A stretch of DNA of 64,000 nucleotides from Bacillota bacterium (GTDB lineage: Bacteria > Bacillota > Clostridia > Oscillospirales > Oscillospiraceae): assembly GCA_030535235.1 (NCBI GenBank), contig JAUNCL010000005.1, positions 38,371 to 102,370 of the forward strand, written 5' to 3'. The position numbers and the translations under genes are program-made. The notes beneath the pieces were generated by a model. The model saw nothing but the letters and a program-made list of their open reading frames with translations, was not told where the DNA came from and did no database searches. Below are positions 52,750 to 61,661 of the stretch, piece by piece. The stretch's first letter is position 1. Each line of letters starts with the position of its first letter.

Positions 52750-53672
52750 GTCAATCTGCGCAGACACCCTCTCCGAACCAGCCAGACACCCCGCCGGTGA
52801 AACCGGGCGTCACCCTCCGGTGGCTGCCCTGCGGGTTCATCCTCTTGCAGAGCATCCTCTACGGCTTCGGCGACCCCATCTCCAAGGCCGCCTATGAGAC
52901 CGTTCCCCTCTACTCCCTCCTGTCCGCCCGGTATCTCATCGCCTTTCTCTTCCTGGTCCTGCTCTTCCACAAGCGTATCTGGCAGGGACTGAAGGCCTGC
53001 TCGGTGCGGGACTGGCTCCTGCCCAGCCTGTGCATTGCCGGGGGCTACATCACCACCAACGTGGCCATCGTCCTCACCACCGCCACAGCCACCGCCTTTC
53101 TGCGGTCCCTGTCCACGGTGATGACCCCCCTGCTGGCCCTGGTGGTCTTCCGCCGGAAGTTCAGCCCCAAGCACCTCCCCATCCTCCTGCTGGTGGTGGT
53201 GGGTCTGTACCTCCTCTGCGGCCGGGGCGGGCTGACAGGCTTTGGTCTGGGGGAGGTCTTCGGCCTGCTGTCCGCCCTCCTTTTGGCCGGGTCCCTGGTT
53301 TTCGGAGAGAAGGCCCTGAACAACGTGGACCCGGTCACCCTCACCACGGTTCAGGCGGGCATGTCGGCCCTACTGACCCTGGTGTTCACCTTCCTCCTGG
53401 AGGGGGGCGTCCACCTGGGGACTGCCGGGGGCAAAGAGTGGGCCATTATCGTCTACCTGGCCATCCTGTGCACCGTGGCCGGGTACTTCCTCCAGAACGC
53501 CGCCCTGGGGCATATCTCCGCCCGGACAGTGGCCCTTCTCCAGTGCACCGGGCCGGTGATGACCGCCCTCTTCTCTCGGCTCATCCTGGGAGAGACCCTC
53601 TCCCCGGCTGGGATGCTGGGGGCGGCCATCCTCCTGGCCTGCGTGGCGGCGGAGACCCTCATGGAACAGTAG
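52746..53672 (+). CDS. DMT-superfamily (EamA) transporter
   Basis: The 308-residue protein has about ten membrane helices in two EamA halves (about 25-160 and 170-305). LLSARYLIAFLFLVLLF, TATAFLRSLSTVMTPLLAL and LLQCTGPVMTALFSRLILGE are the usual conserved ends of each half. Such proteins export amino acids or other small metabolites. It overlaps the AI-2E family gene by 4 bp (ATGA) and should be cotranscribed with it. Confidence 0.88.
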   Translation: MSQSAQTPSPNQPDTPPVKPGVTLRWLPCGFILLQSILYGFGDPISKAAYETVPLYSLLSARYLIAFLFLVLLFHKRIWQGLKACSVRDWLLPSLCIAGGYITTNVAIVLTTATATAFLRSLSTVMTPLLALVVFRRKFSPKHLPILLLVVVGLYLLCGRGGLTGFGLGEVFGLLSALLLAGSLVFGEKALNNVDPVTLTTVQAGMSALLTLVFTFLLEGGVHLGTAGGKEWAIIVYLAILCTVAGYFLQNAALGHISARTVALLQCTGPVMTALFSRLILGETLSPAGMLGAAILLACVAAETLMEQ

Positions 53673-53676
53673 GAAG

Positions 53677-53777
53677 GTCGAAAAAGCATCCCATTTTGTA
53701 GGGGCCGATGACCACATCGGCCCAACCTGCAGGCAGAGGCGCCGCAAGGCCCCCGCCCTACGGCGTGACAGCCAACA
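53677..53777. repeat. Chimeric dispersed repeat
   Basis: It starts with GTCGAAAAAG like the copies at 26056, 42324 and 57177, holds GGGCCGATG-ACCAC-ATCGGCCC, and ends with the reverse complement of the GTTGGCTGTCACGCCGTAGG part found in the 26056 copy. Confidence 0.85.
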
Positions 53778-53789
53778 CTTTACCTTTCC

Positions 53790-54365
53790 TCATTTCAGCA
53801 GAACGCTCATCACGGCGGCTACCGCCAAGGTAACGAGGGCCATGCCGATGGCCAGAGCCGCCTTCTGGTAGGGCCGCTTGCCCATCTCCTGATATTTCTC
53901 CAGCTCATCCAGCCGTCTGCCCTCGGAAAAGGCCAGGATCTCCTTGTAGGTCTGGATATCATAGGCCTTCTTCTGCTTCTCGATTCCCAGCGCATACCAA
54001 AAGGTCACCGCCGCCCAGATACCCCATAGACCGAAGCCGATCCAGTCCAGAAAATGGGCCAGGGGGAAGGGCGTCAGGATCATCCCCAGCGTCAGAACCG
54101 CAAACACTTTGCTGTCCCGATCGAACTTTCGGATATCTTCCTCCTTGATCTGTTCCTTCATTTCTTCCAAATCTCCTTTGACCAGAATATCCAGAGAAAT
54201 GCCAAAAACCGTACTGAGCATCACCAGACTGCGCACATCCGGGTAGTTTCGGTCGTTCTCCCAATTGGAAATGGTCTGACGGGTCACATAGATCTTGTCC
54301 GCCAGGGCATCCTGGGACAGGCCCAGCTCGGAACGATACTTTTTGATCTGTTTTCCAAGTTCCAT
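53790..54365 (-). CDS. XRE-family regulator with membrane domain
   Basis: The 191-residue protein has an N-terminal Cro/C1 helix-turn-helix (IKKYRSELGLSQDALADKI, VTRQTISNWENDRNYPDV) at about 1-65. A hydrophobic region at about 95-130 has two membrane helices, and a last helix is at about 172-190. Such membrane-tethered XRE proteins are common in Firmicutes and may sense envelope state. I chose the ATG at 54365, 8 bp after AGGAGG; the longer frame adds 18 residues without a better site. Confidence 0.85.
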   Translation of the reverse strand: MELGKQIKKYRSELGLSQDALADKIYVTRQTISNWENDRNYPDVRSLVMLSTVFGISLDILVKGDLEEMKEQIKEEDIRKFDRDSKVFAVLTLGMILTPFPLAHFLDWIGFGLWGIWAAVTFWYALGIEKQKKAYDIQTYKEILAFSEGRRLDELEKYQEMGKRPYQKAALAIGMALVTLAVAAVMSVLLK

Positions 54366-54477
54366 TTGACATTCCTCCTGCTGATATCCTACGTCCGAGG
54401 AGACCGGTTTCACAAGCAAAGCCCTTTGACATCCCGCCTTTCCGGGGTGTTAAAGATGTTTTCCACCCCTTTCCGGG

Positions 54478-55215
54478 TCAATACCGCACCTCTTCCAGGC
54501 ACAGTCCGCAGGCGGGGACGGTTTCGCCGGCCCGCTGGCGGTCCTGGGACGCCAGGATGTTTTCCATATCCTCCGGTTCCAGCTCTCCCCGGCCCACCGC
54601 CAGAAGGGTCCCCACCAGGATGCGGACCATGTGATAGAGGAAGCCATCCCCGGAGAAGGTCAGCCGCAGCTCCGGCCCCAGTTCTTCGATGGTGATGGTC
54701 TCCACCGTGCGGACGGTGGACTTTTTGAACTTTTTCAGGGAGCAGAAGGCCCGGAAATCGTGGCGGCCGCAGAGAGCCGAAGCCGCCCGGCGCATCTTCT
54801 CCACGTCCAGGTCCCCGGGGCAGAAGTACAGGTAGTTCCGCTCGAAGACGTTGGGAGACTCGCTCCGCCAGATGCGGTAGACATAGGTCTTCCCCACGCA
54901 GGAGAGCCGGGCGTGAAAGCGGGGATCGGCCTCCTCCAGGCTGATCGCCCCGATATCCGCCGGGAGGTATTGGCGCAGGCCCGCCAGGATCTCCCGGGTG
55001 GGCATTTCGGTTTTGGCCCGGAAGGAGACCACCTGCCCCCTGGCGTGGGTCCCGGCGTCGGTGCGGCCAGAGCCCGCCACCTCCACCGGCTGGTCCAGCA
55101 GCCGGGAGAGCAGGGCCTCCAGCTTCCCCTGGATGGTCTGCTCGGTGTTTCCCTGCTTCTGCCACCCCTTCCAGCGGGTCCCGTCGTAGCAGAGGGTCAG
55201 ACGATAGTTGGGCAT
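54478..55215 (-). CDS. truA: tRNA pseudouridine synthase A
   Basis: The 245-residue enzyme makes pseudouridine at tRNA positions 38-40. The catalytic Asp53 is in GSGRTDAGTHARGQV. LTLCYDGTRWKGWQ and GDGFLYHMVRILVGTLL are typical family blocks. The length is normal. The start is the ATG at 55215; an ATG three codons upstream is possible. It is a single gene, divergent from the NSS transporter across a 466-bp AT-rich gap. Confidence 0.95.
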   Translation of the reverse strand: MPNYRLTLCYDGTRWKGWQKQGNTEQTIQGKLEALLSRLLDQPVEVAGSGRTDAGTHARGQVVSFRAKTEMPTREILAGLRQYLPADIGAISLEEADPRFHARLSCVGKTYVYRIWRSESPNVFERNYLYFCPGDLDVEKMRRAASALCGRHDFRAFCSLKKFKKSTVRTVETITIEELGPELRLTFSGDGFLYHMVRILVGTLLAVGRGELEPEDMENILASQDRQRAGETVPACGLCLEEVRY

Positions 55216-55437
55216 TTCCCCCACCCCTTTCTGTTTCTTTCTCTCATTATACTGAATTAATTCCCCTTGGAAAAGGGCGCCAACAGGGCTTTCGTGATTT
55301 TATCCGATTTTCCAACAAAATTCACAGCAAAAATTTTCATTTGCAACGACCTTTCCTCCGATTGGAAAAAACAGGGCGCAAATTATTGTCAAGTTGTCAA
55401 TTTTATTTCGCAAAAATAACATTTTATCTCTTAAAAT

Positions 55438-55480
55438 TCCCTTTGAAAATCGCTGGATTTTCAAGGGGTTTCTTGTTTTT
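55438..55480 (+). terminator. Terminator-like hairpin in the truA/NSS gap
   Basis: CCCTTTGAAAATC-GCTG-GATTTTCAAGGGG is followed by TTTCTTGTTTTT. No gene precedes it on the plus strand; TTGTCA and TAACAT 17 bp apart just upstream (about 55396-55424) could give a very short transcript. Confidence 0.6.
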
Positions 55481-55524
55481 CCACAAAAATCCTCCTGCCC
55501 TCGGCAAGTGTGGAAAACAACAGC

Positions 55525-55553
55525 TTGCAATCTCTCCTGTTTTAGTGTAAAGT
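55525..55553 (+). promoter_or_regulatory. Promoter of the NSS transporter gene
   Basis: TTGCAA (55525-55530) and TAAAGT (55548-55553) are 17 bp apart. The leader of about 120 nt contains GAGTATG with CATACTC (about 55567-55609) and GCTTGCCGGC with GCCGGCAGGC (about 55622-55648). The rest of the 466-bp gap is AT-rich with no gene. Confidence 0.55.
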
Positions 55554-55681
55554 GGTGTCACTATGCCGAGTATGCGCTTTTTCCCACCCTTGGCAAAGGC
55601 GCCATACTCACTCCCCCAGCCCGCTTGCCGGCCTCTCCCGCCGGCAGGCGGAATACCTATGATAAAGGAGAGAGAAAGAAA

Positions 55682-57121
55682 ATGCAAGAAAACAAACGTG
55701 GTCAGTGGGGCAGCTCCTTCGGCTTCCTGATGGCCTCCATCGGCTCGGCCATTGGTCTGGGCAACCTGTGGGGTTTCCCCTATAAGATGGGTTCCTCCGG
55801 CGGCTTCGCCTTCCTGGTGATCTACCTGATCCTGGTGCTCCTGGCCGGTATCCCCCTGATGATGGCAGAGTTCTCCCTGGGCCGTAAGACCGGCACCGGC
55901 GTGGGCGCTTACGCCAAGCTCTCTGAGAAGTACAAGGTCATCGGCTGGATGGCCGCCTTCTGTCCCTTCCTGATCCTCAGCTTCTACGCGGTGCTGGCCG
56001 GCATGACCCTGCGGTACTGCCTGGGCTTCCTGGTGCAGATCGTGGGCTTCGACGGCTTCGCCGCCCAGGGCTCCAGCTACTTCGGCTTCCTGCTGTATGA
56101 CGCCAAGGCCATGGTCCTCTTCCTGGCTCTGGCTATGGCCATCACCATGATCATCGTCATGGGCGGCGTCCAGGGCGGCATTGAGAAGTTCAGCAAGGCT
56201 GTCATGCCCGCCCTCGGCGTGATCCTCATCGGCATCATCATCTTCGTCGCCACCCAGGAGGGTGCCGCCGACGGCTACAAGTTCATGTTCAAGCCCGACT
56301 TCTCCATCTTCGCTGACCCCAGCAGCTTCTTCGGCGTGCTGAAGACCGCCGCCGGCCAGATGTTCTTCTCCCTGTCCCTGGCCATGGGCATCAACATCAC
56401 CTTCGGCTCCTACCTGAGCAAGGAAAAGAGCATCCAGAAGAACGCTGTCATCGTCCCCTTCTCCGACACCATCTTCGCCCTGCTGGCCGGTATGATGATC
56501 ATGCCCGCCTGCTCCGCTTTCGGCGTGGACTACGGCGCCGGCCCCGGCCTGCTCTTCGCCTCCATGCAGAAGGTCTTCCTGGACGGCATGGGCGGTATGG
56601 TGGGCAACGTGGTGGGCTTCCTGTTCTATTTCCTGGTGTTCATCGCTGCCATCACCTCCTCCATCGCCCTGCTGGAGGTCTGCACCGCCTCCGTGGTGGA
56701 CCGTCAGCTGGCCAAGGGCAAGGAGCCCAACCGTAAGAAGATCTCCCTGATCTTTGCCATCGCCATCTTCATCGTGGGTCTGCCCGCTGCTATGGACGCC
56801 CTGGGCTCCGGCGGCGCCGCTCTGAAGGCTCCCTTCGAGCTGCTGGGCCTGGAGGCCGGCGGCGCAGGCTACGCCATGTGGAACGACTGCTGGCTGGACT
56901 TCTATGACATGATCACCGAGGGCGTGCTGATGCCCCTGGGCGCTCTGCTTATGAGCCTGCTGCTGGGCTGGAAGCTGCCCAAGCTGGTTCAGGAGGAGTG
57001 CGAGGAGGGCGGACACACCTTCAAGCTCGCCGGGTACTTCAAGATCGCCTACCGCATCATCATCCCCCTCATCATGGTTCTGGTGCTCTACACCCAGATC
57101 CAGGCCTTCTTTAACCTGTAA
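55682..57121 (+). CDS. Neurotransmitter:sodium symporter (NSS) family transporter
   Basis: The 479-residue protein has about eleven to twelve membrane helices and the LeuT-like opening FGFLMASIGSAIGLGNLWGFPYK (helix 1 with its unwound sodium and substrate site), then GGFAFLVIYLILVLLAGIPLM. FFSLSLAMGINITFGSYL is helix 6, also part of the substrate site. It should import an amino acid with sodium; which one is not known. The start is the ATG at 55682 after AAAGGAGAG. Its leader is structured. Confidence 0.92.
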   Translation: MQENKRGQWGSSFGFLMASIGSAIGLGNLWGFPYKMGSSGGFAFLVIYLILVLLAGIPLMMAEFSLGRKTGTGVGAYAKLSEKYKVIGWMAAFCPFLILSFYAVLAGMTLRYCLGFLVQIVGFDGFAAQGSSYFGFLLYDAKAMVLFLALAMAITMIIVMGGVQGGIEKFSKAVMPALGVILIGIIIFVATQEGAADGYKFMFKPDFSIFADPSSFFGVLKTAAGQMFFSLSLAMGINITFGSYLSKEKSIQKNAVIVPFSDTIFALLAGMMIMPACSAFGVDYGAGPGLLFASMQKVFLDGMGGMVGNVVGFLFYFLVFIAAITSSIALLEVCTASVVDRQLAKGKEPNRKKISLIFAIAIFIVGLPAAMDALGSGGAALKAPFELLGLEAGGAGYAMWNDCWLDFYDMITEGVLMPLGALLMSLLLGWKLPKLVQEECEEGGHTFKLAGYFKIAYRIIIPLIMVLVLYTQIQAFFNL

Positions 57122-57137
57122 CCACACCTCACATAGC

Positions 57138-57172
57138 AAAAGGACCGGTACAAAAACGTACCGGTCCTTTTC
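57138..57172 (+). terminator. Terminator after the NSS gene
   Basis: AAAGGACCGGTAC and GTACCGGTCCTTT form a perfect 13-bp stem with a T run, 17 bp after the stop. Confidence 0.9.
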
Positions 57173-57176
57173 GCTT

Positions 57177-57291
57177 GTCGAAAAAGCCGCACTGCGCAGA
57201 TTGGGCCGATGTGGTCATCGGCCCTACACCCATTTCGCCATCACCCCAGCGAAGGAGATTCACAGCGTGGCGGGCGATTCGTGAATTGCCC
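57177..57291. repeat. Dispersed repeat, fourth composite copy
   Basis: GTCGAAAAAG at 57177 directly follows a terminator, as in other copies. GGGCCGAT-GTGGTC-ATCGGCCC is at 57203-57224 and a GGGCGATTC-GT-GAATTGCCC element is at 57272-57291. Confidence 0.85.
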
Positions 57292-57305
57292 CTGCAAACT
57301 CTGTT

Positions 57306-58643
57306 TTATGCTTCTCCGTCCACCATGGATTTCCGCCAGACGCCGGTGCGCTCGTAGAGGTAGCCTAAGGGGACCGAGGAGGCCGGGGCGATGGCGCAGG
57401 CCCAGAAAATGCCCGTCAGGCCCATGGTGTGGTTCAGGATAAGGGCCAGAACCACCCGGACCACGATGCAGTTGAGCAGGCTGGAGAACAGGGCAAACAT
57501 GGGGTGCCCGGCTCCCGTGGGCAGGGCGTTGTAGACCATGAAGCTGGCGTAGAAGATCTGGCCCAGAATCTCAATGCGCAGGTTCTCCAGGGCGATCTCC
57601 ATGGTCCGGGCGTCCGGGTGGAAGACCGACAGGATCTGGGGGGCGAAGAGTTCGATGACCACGATGACCACCGCCGCCATAGCCAGGGAGATCCGCATGG
57701 CGATATGGACCACCTTACTGGCCCGGTCGTACTTTTTGGCCCCCAGGCACTGGGCGGTCATGGTGGTGGCCGCCGAGGACATGGCAATGGTGAACATGAG
57801 GGCCACATCCTTGACCTTGGCACAGATGCCGCTGGCGGCAGAGGCCTCCACCCCGTAGCGGTTCACCAAAAAAGTCATGGCCAGCCAGGACAGGCCCACC
57901 ACCGTCATCTGGACGGCGGCGGGGATGCCCAGCTTGAGCATCCGAATCAGCTTGTCCCGCTGGATGGCCAGTTCCCCCAGGGACAGGCCAAAGAGTTCCT
58001 TCCGGCCCAGCACATAGACCAGGCAGACCAGGAAGCTGGCCAGCTGGGAGAGGACTGTAGCCAGCGCGGCGCCCGCCGCGCCCCACCGGAAGGCCCCCAT
58101 GAACAGCAGGTCCAGGGCGATGTTGCAGCAGGCGGTCACCGCCACGCAATAGAAGGGCTGCCGGGAGTCCCCCACCGACCGGAGGGCGGCGGCCATGGTG
58201 TTGTAGCCGAAAATGGGGATCAGGCCGAAGGCGCAGAGTTTCAGGTAGAGGTCGGCCTCCCCCAGGGCCGGGGCGGCCAGAGCCACCAGGATGGGGCGGC
58301 TCAGCAGGAAGAGGACCACCGTGGTGACAGCCCCGGCGGCCAGAGCGAAAGTGAAGAGGGTCTGGTTGGTTTTGACCCGATTCTCCCGGTCCCGGCTGCC
58401 GTAATACTGGCCCATAAGGATATTGCCGCCGGTGGTGACTCCCATGATGATCTGGGTGAGGAGGACCATCACCTGGCTGGCGTTGTTGATGGCGGAGATG
58501 CCGTCCTTGCCGATGAACCACCCGGCCACCACCAGATCGGTGATGGAGTAGGCCGACTGGAGCAGAGAGGAGAGCACCACCGGCAGGGCGTAGACCACTA
58601 ACTTTTTCCAGATCACGCCCTCGGTCAGATCCATTTGCCGCAT
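57306..58643 (-). CDS. MATE-family efflux transporter
   Basis: The 445-residue protein has twelve predicted membrane helices in two homologous halves. The openings LPVVLSSLLQSAYSITDLVV and, in the second half, LGIPAAVQMTVVGLSWLAM are typical, as is GGNILMGQYYGSRD. MATE proteins export drugs or metabolites against Na+ or H+. Substrate is unknown. The start is the ATG at 58643, 7 bp after AAGGAGG; the frame upstream lacks a ribosome site. Confidence 0.92.
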   Translation of the reverse strand: MRQMDLTEGVIWKKLVVYALPVVLSSLLQSAYSITDLVVAGWFIGKDGISAINNASQVMVLLTQIIMGVTTGGNILMGQYYGSRDRENRVKTNQTLFTFALAAGAVTTVVLFLLSRPILVALAAPALGEADLYLKLCAFGLIPIFGYNTMAAALRSVGDSRQPFYCVAVTACCNIALDLLFMGAFRWGAAGAALATVLSQLASFLVCLVYVLGRKELFGLSLGELAIQRDKLIRMLKLGIPAAVQMTVVGLSWLAMTFLVNRYGVEASAASGICAKVKDVALMFTIAMSSAATTMTAQCLGAKKYDRASKVVHIAMRISLAMAAVVIVVIELFAPQILSVFHPDARTMEIALENLRIEILGQIFYASFMVYNALPTGAGHPMFALFSSLLNCIVVRVVLALILNHTMGLTGIFWACAIAPASSVPLGYLYERTGVWRKSMVDGEA

Positions 58644-58735
58644 CCCGTTTCCTCCTTCCCAATGGCTTCCTTCGCCGTTTTCCAAGTTATTAAGATATTG
58701 TAACACAGAACCTTTCTTTTGAAAAGACATGGGAA

Positions 58736-58764
58736 TTGCACCTTTTCCTATTCTGTGGTATGAT
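58736..58764 (+). promoter_or_regulatory. Promoter of the trk genes
   Basis: TTGCAC (58736-58741) and TATGAT (58759-58764) are 17 bp apart, about 60 bp before the trkA start. Confidence 0.6.
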
Positions 58765-58827
58765 GGGCTGTAATACCTGTGCAAACACGGTCTTTCCGGC
58801 CGTTTTTCTGCGAAAGGATGATGCTTC

Positions 58828-60186
58828 TTGAAAATCCTCATCGTCGGCGCCGGTAAGGTGGGCTCCACCCTGGCCACCTACCTCTCCCAGGAGGACCACG
58901 ACGTCACCATCATCGACAACAACGACGCCGCCATCCACCGGGCCAGCGAGACCCTGGACGTCATGTGCATCAAGGGCCCCGGCGCGGCCCCCTCCGTTCT
59001 GCGGGAGGCCGGCGCCGAGGACGCCGACCTCCTCCTGGCCACCACCAACATGGACGAGGTAAACATGCTCTGCGCCCTCACCGCCAAGCGGTTGGGGACC
59101 AAGTACACCATCGCCCGCATCCGGGACGTGGCCTACACCGACGATCTGTCCTCCCTGCGGAAGGACCTGAACATCGACACGGTCATCAACCCCGAGTATT
59201 CCACCGCCTCGGAGATCTCCCGCCTGCTCCGCTTCCCCGCCGCCGCCAACGTGGACACCTTCTTCCGGGGCAAGGTGGAGATGATCGGCGTCGCCGTCCG
59301 GGAGGATGACCACATCGTGGGGCATCCTCTGTCTGACCTCTTTGGCAAGACCCGGGGCATCCTCTTCAGCGCCGCGGAGCGGAAAAAGGAGGTCATCATC
59401 CCCAACGGCTCCTTCGTCCCCCAGGCCGGGGACACCCTCTATATCACCGGCACCCCCAAGGACCTCTCCGCCTACCTGCGGACCCTGGGCCGGGATCTTC
59501 CCAAAATCCACTCGGTCTTCATCATCGGCGGCAGCCGCATCGCCCACTATCTGTCCAAGCTTCTGCTGTCCATGGGGGTCCGGGTGACTCTGGTGGAGAG
59601 CAGCGAGGCCCACTGCCGCCGGCTCTCCGAGCTTCTCCCCGGCGCCCTCATCCTCCACGGGGACGGCACCGACCAGGAGCTGCTGGCCTCGGAGCATTTT
59701 ACCAACAACGACGCCTTCATCGCCCTCACCGGCCGGGACGAGGACAACCTCATCTCCTCCCTCTACGCCCGGCAGCAGGGGATCCGGAAGGTGATCGCCA
59801 AGTCCAACCGGGAAAACTACACCTCCGTGGTCCGGGACGCCGGTCTGGACAGCGTGGTGGCCCCCAAGCTCCTCACCGTGGAGCGCATCCTCCGGCTGGT
59901 CCGGGGCCTCCAGGACAAGAGCGGCAACGTGATGACCGCCCTCTACCGCATCGCCGACACCGATGCCGAGGCCGCCGAATTCATCCTGCGGGACACCACC
60001 CCCCACCTGGGGACCCCCCTGATGGACCTGCCCATCCGCAAGGGCTTCCTGATCGCCGCCCTCCTCCACGAGGAAAAGGTGATCATCCCCTCGGGCAGCA
60101 CCGTCCTGTCCTCCGGTGACCGGGTCATCGTCATCTCCCACGGCAAGGGGATTCAGGCCTTCACCGACATCTTCCAAAAGGACTGA
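58828..60186 (+). CDS. trkA: Trk potassium uptake regulatory subunit TrkA
   Basis: The 452-residue cytosolic protein has two RCK units. The first opens with KILIVGAGKVGSTLATYL, a full NAD-binding GxGxxG loop. The second, near residue 230, reads VFIIGGSRIAHYLSKLL, so its nucleotide loop is degenerate. Each half ends with a TrkA-C domain (VIIPNGSFVPQAGDTLYI and VIIPSGSTVLSSGDRVIV). It gates TrkH channels. The start is TTG 58828 after AAAGGA. The first trkH follows after 17 bp. Confidence 0.94.
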   Translation: MKILIVGAGKVGSTLATYLSQEDHDVTIIDNNDAAIHRASETLDVMCIKGPGAAPSVLREAGAEDADLLLATTNMDEVNMLCALTAKRLGTKYTIARIRDVAYTDDLSSLRKDLNIDTVINPEYSTASEISRLLRFPAAANVDTFFRGKVEMIGVAVREDDHIVGHPLSDLFGKTRGILFSAAERKKEVIIPNGSFVPQAGDTLYITGTPKDLSAYLRTLGRDLPKIHSVFIIGGSRIAHYLSKLLLSMGVRVTLVESSEAHCRRLSELLPGALILHGDGTDQELLASEHFTNNDAFIALTGRDEDNLISSLYARQQGIRKVIAKSNRENYTSVVRDAGLDSVVAPKLLTVERILRLVRGLQDKSGNVMTALYRIADTDAEAAEFILRDTTPHLGTPLMDLPIRKGFLIAALLHEEKVIIPSGSTVLSSGDRVIVISHGKGIQAFTDIFQKD

Positions 60187-60203
60187 GCCGAGGACTCCCC
60201 GCC

Positions 60204-61637
60204 ATGAACTATAAACTGATGCTGCGCATGATGGGGCGGACCCTCCAGGTGGAGGCCCTATGCCTCCTTCTTCCTCTGGTGGTCTGCCTCCTCTATCATG
60301 AGGACCCCCGCCCCTTTGTCTTCACCCTCCTGCCGGTGGCTCTGACCGGCTTCCTGCTCTCCCGCATCCGGTCCCAGTCCACCTTTTTCTCCCGGGAGGG
60401 CTTTGTCATCGTGGGCCTGATCTGGATGGTCCTCAGCCTCTTCGGCGCCCTGCCCTTCTGGTTTTCCAGCTGCTTCGGCAGCTTTACCGACTGTCTCTTT
60501 GAGATAGTCTCCGGCTTCACCACCTCCGGGGCCACCATTCTCTCAGAAATTGAGTCCCTCCCCCGGGGCATCCTTTTCTGGCGGTCCTTCTCCTCCTGGA
60601 TCGGCGGCATGGGCGTCCTCCTCTTCACCCTGGCCTTTCTTCCCAAGGTGGGCGCCCGGAACCACATCCTGGTTCAGGCCGAGGTCCCCGGCCCCATCGC
60701 CACCAAACTGGTCCCCAAGACCGTCCAGTCCTCCCAGATTCTCTACCTTATTTACTTCGCCCTGACCTTTGTGGAGATCGCCGCCTTCCTGCTGGCGGGG
60801 ATGCCCCTCTACGACGCAGTGGTCACCACCTTTGCCAGCGTCTGCACCGGCGGCTTCGCCGTAATGAACAGCAGCTTCGCCGCCTATAACACCGCCTGCC
60901 AGATCATCGCCATTGTCTTTATGATACTGGGTTCCCTGAACTTCGCCCTCTTCTTCCTGGCGGTTACCGGCCGGGCCAGACAGGCCCTCCACAGCGACGA
61001 GCTGAAGTTTTTCCTGATGGCCGTGGCAGCGGCTTCCCTGCTGGTCTTCCTGAACATTCTACCCCTCTACGACAGCTTTGGCCGTGCCCTGCTGGACGCG
61101 GTCTTTCAGGTGGCCTCCATCATCTCCACCTCGGGCTTCTGCACCACCGACTATAACCTCTGGCCCCCCTTCGCCCAGACCATCCTGGTCCTTCTCATGT
61201 TCGTGGGCGGCTGCTCGGGCAGCACTGCTGGCTCCATCAAGTGCGGCCGTATCCTGCTGCTCCTCCGCTGCTCCCTGCGCTCCCTCCTGCGGCTGTCCCA
61301 TCCCCGGGCGGTCAAGGTGGTCAAGCTGGACGGCAAGGCAGTGGACGAGAAAACCCTGAACACGGTCTTTTCTTTCGCCATCCTTTTCTTCCTGCTGCTG
61401 GGAGTTGGCTGCCTGGTGGTCTCTCTGGACGGGGTCTCCCTGACCACCGCCTTCACCGCCTCCTTGGGCTGTCTCTCCAACGTGGGCCCCGGTCTGGATG
61501 CCGTCGGCCCTGTATCCAGCTTTGGCAGGCTCTCCTGCCTGAGCAAGCTGGTTCTGTCCCTCTATATGCTCATCGGCCGTCTGGAGCTCTTCCCCATCCT
61601 CTTGCTCTTCCACCCCGCCACCTGGGAGCACTCCTGA
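60204..61637 (+). CDS. trkH: Trk potassium uptake membrane subunit TrkH, copy 1
   Basis: The 477-residue membrane protein has four pore-loop units. Filter regions read TTSGAT, CTGGFA, STSGFC and SNVGPG, each with the expected glycine. SWIGGMGVLLFTLAF and GGCSGSTAGSIKCGRI are typical family blocks. It forms the K+ path regulated by trkA upstream. The next gene is a close paralogue in tandem, so this organism has two membrane subunits for one regulator. Confidence 0.94.
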   Translation: MNYKLMLRMMGRTLQVEALCLLLPLVVCLLYHEDPRPFVFTLLPVALTGFLLSRIRSQSTFFSREGFVIVGLIWMVLSLFGALPFWFSSCFGSFTDCLFEIVSGFTTSGATILSEIESLPRGILFWRSFSSWIGGMGVLLFTLAFLPKVGARNHILVQAEVPGPIATKLVPKTVQSSQILYLIYFALTFVEIAAFLLAGMPLYDAVVTTFASVCTGGFAVMNSSFAAYNTACQIIAIVFMILGSLNFALFFLAVTGRARQALHSDELKFFLMAVAAASLLVFLNILPLYDSFGRALLDAVFQVASIISTSGFCTTDYNLWPPFAQTILVLLMFVGGCSGSTAGSIKCGRILLLLRCSLRSLLRLSHPRAVKVVKLDGKAVDEKTLNTVFSFAILFFLLLGVGCLVVSLDGVSLTTAFTASLGCLSNVGPGLDAVGPVSSFGRLSCLSKLVLSLYMLIGRLELFPILLLFHPATWEHS

Positions 61638-61661
61638 CCCTTCCCATTTTAGGTATCCTCT

